DNA from: Anaerolineae bacterium
GTDB taxonomy: Bacteria > Chloroflexota > Anaerolineae > SpSt-600
Length of the DNA stretch: 7,042 bases
Assembly (NCBI GenBank): GCA_028275425.1
Contig: JAPWUT010000087.1
Location: 1 to 7,042 of the forward strand
Reading direction: 5' to 3'
Positions 5,531-7,042 of this stretch are shown here, one piece after another (the first letter of the stretch is position 1; each line of letters starts with the position of its first letter). The notes beneath the pieces are model-generated. The model searched no databases, was not told the origin of the DNA, and worked only from the letters and a program-made list of their open reading frames with translations. The translations under genes and the position numbers were made by a program.

Positions 5531-7042
5531 GTTGGGTCAAACGCCTTGGCTTGCTTTTGACCTTTATAGGCCTACTTGTGGTAATTGTTTGGGGCTTGAA
5601 ATTCGGCCTCTTAGTGCGAGAGGTTTACATAAACCTTAGAACCTTGCAGGCCTTAGCCCAAAGCCCTGACCTGAGCCGGCTGGGTGAAGCATGTAGGGCG
5701 GTGGAACTTCTGTCCCAGGATTTAGAGGCAGTAGAGCGAGAGGGGGGTATCCTCTTACGTTTAGCTTCGCTTGGGTGGTGGCTCCCGAAAATCGGAGACG
5801 AATTGAAAGCTTTGCCTTTGCTCTTTCAAATCGCCAAAGGGCTTAGCGAAGCAGGTGCCGAAGTCTGTCGCCCCCTCCAAGGAGTGGAAAACCCTATTTC
5901 CCTCTTGGCATCATCCGATGCCGATTGGGGGAAAGCCTTGGCTTCGGTCCAGAAAGCTCGGGAACTTTGGCCACAGCTCCCCCCATCTTTCCGCACAAAG
6001 TTTGTTATGGTAGAAAAAACCCTTCCTTTGGCGGAAACAGGCTTTGGTCTTCTGAAGCTTGCCCCTGAACTGCTGGGAGCCAAAGGCCAGCGCACGTACC
6101 TAATCTTAGCTCAGAACGAGGACGAAATCCGCCCAACCGGCGGGTTCATAACAGGGGTTGGGGAGGTAAGGGTTGAAAGGGGGGAAATAACCTCTCTGGT
6201 CTTCCGAGACAGCTATGCCGTGGACGACTTTTCACTCCCTTACCCTGACCCGCCTGAACCGCTGCGCCGCTACATGGGCATTGACCTCTGGGTCTTCAGG
6301 GACAGCAATTGGTCCCCCGATTTCCCCACCTCGGCCCGGAGAGCTATCTCCCTTTACCGCCCCGGTTATCGGGTGGAAATTGATGGCGTAATAGCCGTGG
6401 ACCAGGAAGCTGTCCGCAGGATTGTAGAAGTATTGGGCCCTTTGAAGGTAGAAGGCGAAGAGGAACCGATAACCGGCAAAAATCTAATTTCCTACATGCG
6501 TGAGGCCTGGGCTCCCGAGGAGGGGAAGATAACAAAAGAATGGTGGGTAAAACGTAAAACCTTCATGGCCTCCTTAGCGCAGGCTATCTTTCAAAAATTA
6601 AAGGCCGGCGATTTAGATTGGCTAAAGCTTGGCCGCACCCTCCTTGCCCTCCTTGAAGAAAAGCACATCCTCATCTACCTGCAAGACCCCGAAGCTGCAT
6701 CATTCCTATCCCTCCGAGGCTGGGATGGCTCCTTAAGGCCTTCTCAGAAGGATTTCCTGATGGTAGTAGACGCTAACGTTGGCTATAACAAGGTTAACGC
6801 TCGCGTCAAGCAATCCATAACCTATGAAGTAGACCTCGCGCTCTCCCCACCTCAAGCCACTTTAACCCTCATCTACACCCACACTGCCCCTGCCGGCTAC
6901 CCATGCCGACCCGAAGTCCGCTATGACCCGGCCTACGAGAAGATGATGGAACGTTGTTACTGGGACTACATAAGGGTCTACACCCCTTCCGGCAGCAGGC
7001 TTCTGGACGCTACTCGTATCCCCATTCCTGCTGAGTCCCTTT
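5527..7042 (+). CDS. DUF4012 family envelope protein, partial (3' end outside window)
   Basis: The reading frame is open from the ATG (ATGA overlap with the DUF2723 stop) to the window end, about 505 codons. Residues 7-29 form one membrane helix after a short basic N-terminus, so the rest is probably extracytoplasmic. Residues 30-180 are mostly helical. The DUF4012 core begins at 'YLILAQNEDEIRPTGGF' (191-207) and continues with 'GEVRVERGEITSL', 'FRDSNWSPDFP' (257-267), 'EIDGVIAVDQEAVRRIVEVLG' (284-304) and 'ITGKNLISYMREAW'. A beta-rich region follows to the window edge ('ATLTLIYTHTAP'). Function of DUF4012 is not established in what I know. The order RD..., IDGVIAVD..., LGPL..., and a late 'ITGKNLISY' resembles LytR-CpsA-Psr ligases, which transfer lipid-linked glycopolymers to the cell wall. 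That would fit the glycosyltransferase neighbours but is inference. Confidence 0.85.
   Translation, partial: MSWVKRLGLLLTFIGLLVVIVWGLKFGLLVREVYINLRTLQALAQSPDLSRLGEACRAVELLSQDLEAVEREGGILLRLASLGWWLPKIGDELKALPLLFQIAKGLSEAGAEVCRPLQGVENPISLLASSDADWGKALASVQKARELWPQLPPSFRTKFVMVEKTLPLAETGFGLLKLAPELLGAKGQRTYLILAQNEDEIRPTGGFITGVGEVRVERGEITSLVFRDSYAVDDFSLPYPDPPEPLRRYMGIDLWVFRDSNWSPDFPTSARRAISLYRPGYRVEIDGVIAVDQEAVRRIVEVLGPLKVEGEEEPITGKNLISYMREAWAPEEGKITKEWWVKRKTFMASLAQAIFQKLKAGDLDWLKLGRTLLALLEEKHILIYLQDPEAASFLSLRGWDGSLRPSQKDFLMVVDANVGYNKVNARVKQSITYEVDLALSPPQATLTLIYTHTAPAGYPCRPEVRYDPAYEKMMERCYWDYIRVYTPSGSRLLDATRIPIPAESL

Noticed and set aside
5346..5540. Possible terminator or promoter between the DUF2723 and DUF4012 genes
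   Set aside because: The genes overlap by four bases, and I see no GC-rich hairpin followed by a T run and no spaced -35/-10 pair.

Overview
The window is one densely packed run of nine plus-strand genes. It has no RNA gene, no CRISPR array, no insertion sequence, and no gap long enough for an obvious internal promoter or terminator. Most junctions are ATGA-type or longer overlaps, or gaps under 20 bases, so the whole stretch reads as part of one operon that continues past both window ends. The mid-GC base composition, together with C25-type peptidase, DUF2723 glycosyltransferase and DUF4012 genes, suggests a Chloroflexota (Anaerolineae-like, perhaps thermophilic) bacterium. That assignment is inference from gene content; no taxonomic marker is present.

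Layout: (1) bases 2-826, the C-terminal part of a gingipain-like (peptidase C25) protein with its catalytic His and Cys visible; (2) 823-1107, a small three-helix membrane protein of unknown function; (3) 1113-2087, a YbhN/LPG-synthase-TM ('flippase-like') integral membrane protein; (4) 2074-3111, a membrane-anchored family 2 glycosyltransferase; (5) 3114-4224, three tandem, nearly identical small genes, each encoding an N-terminal 'IPxxLRRxxGDEAADAF' domain, a heptad coiled coil and a C-terminal membrane helix (DUF1640/CCDC90-like architecture); (6) 4214-5530, a DUF2723 (TMEM260-like) multi-pass glycosyltransferase; (7) 5527 to the window end, a DUF4012 protein with one N-terminal membrane helix, cut off by the window.

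Together this looks like a cell-envelope glycan or glycoprotein locus. A GT2 enzyme, a DUF2723 glycosyltransferase and a flippase-like protein would build and move glycan. The DUF4012 protein, whose core resembles LytR-CpsA-Psr ligases by eye, might attach it. The C25 protein could process or attach surface proteins.

The most unusual element is the triplicated coiled-coil gene in the middle. The copies differ in length by exactly one heptad (21 bases), each carries its own perfect Shine-Dalgarno, and their sequence differences are mosaic, as expected from recent duplication with gene conversion. The third copy's tail also supplies the only apparent start codon (TTG) of the next gene.
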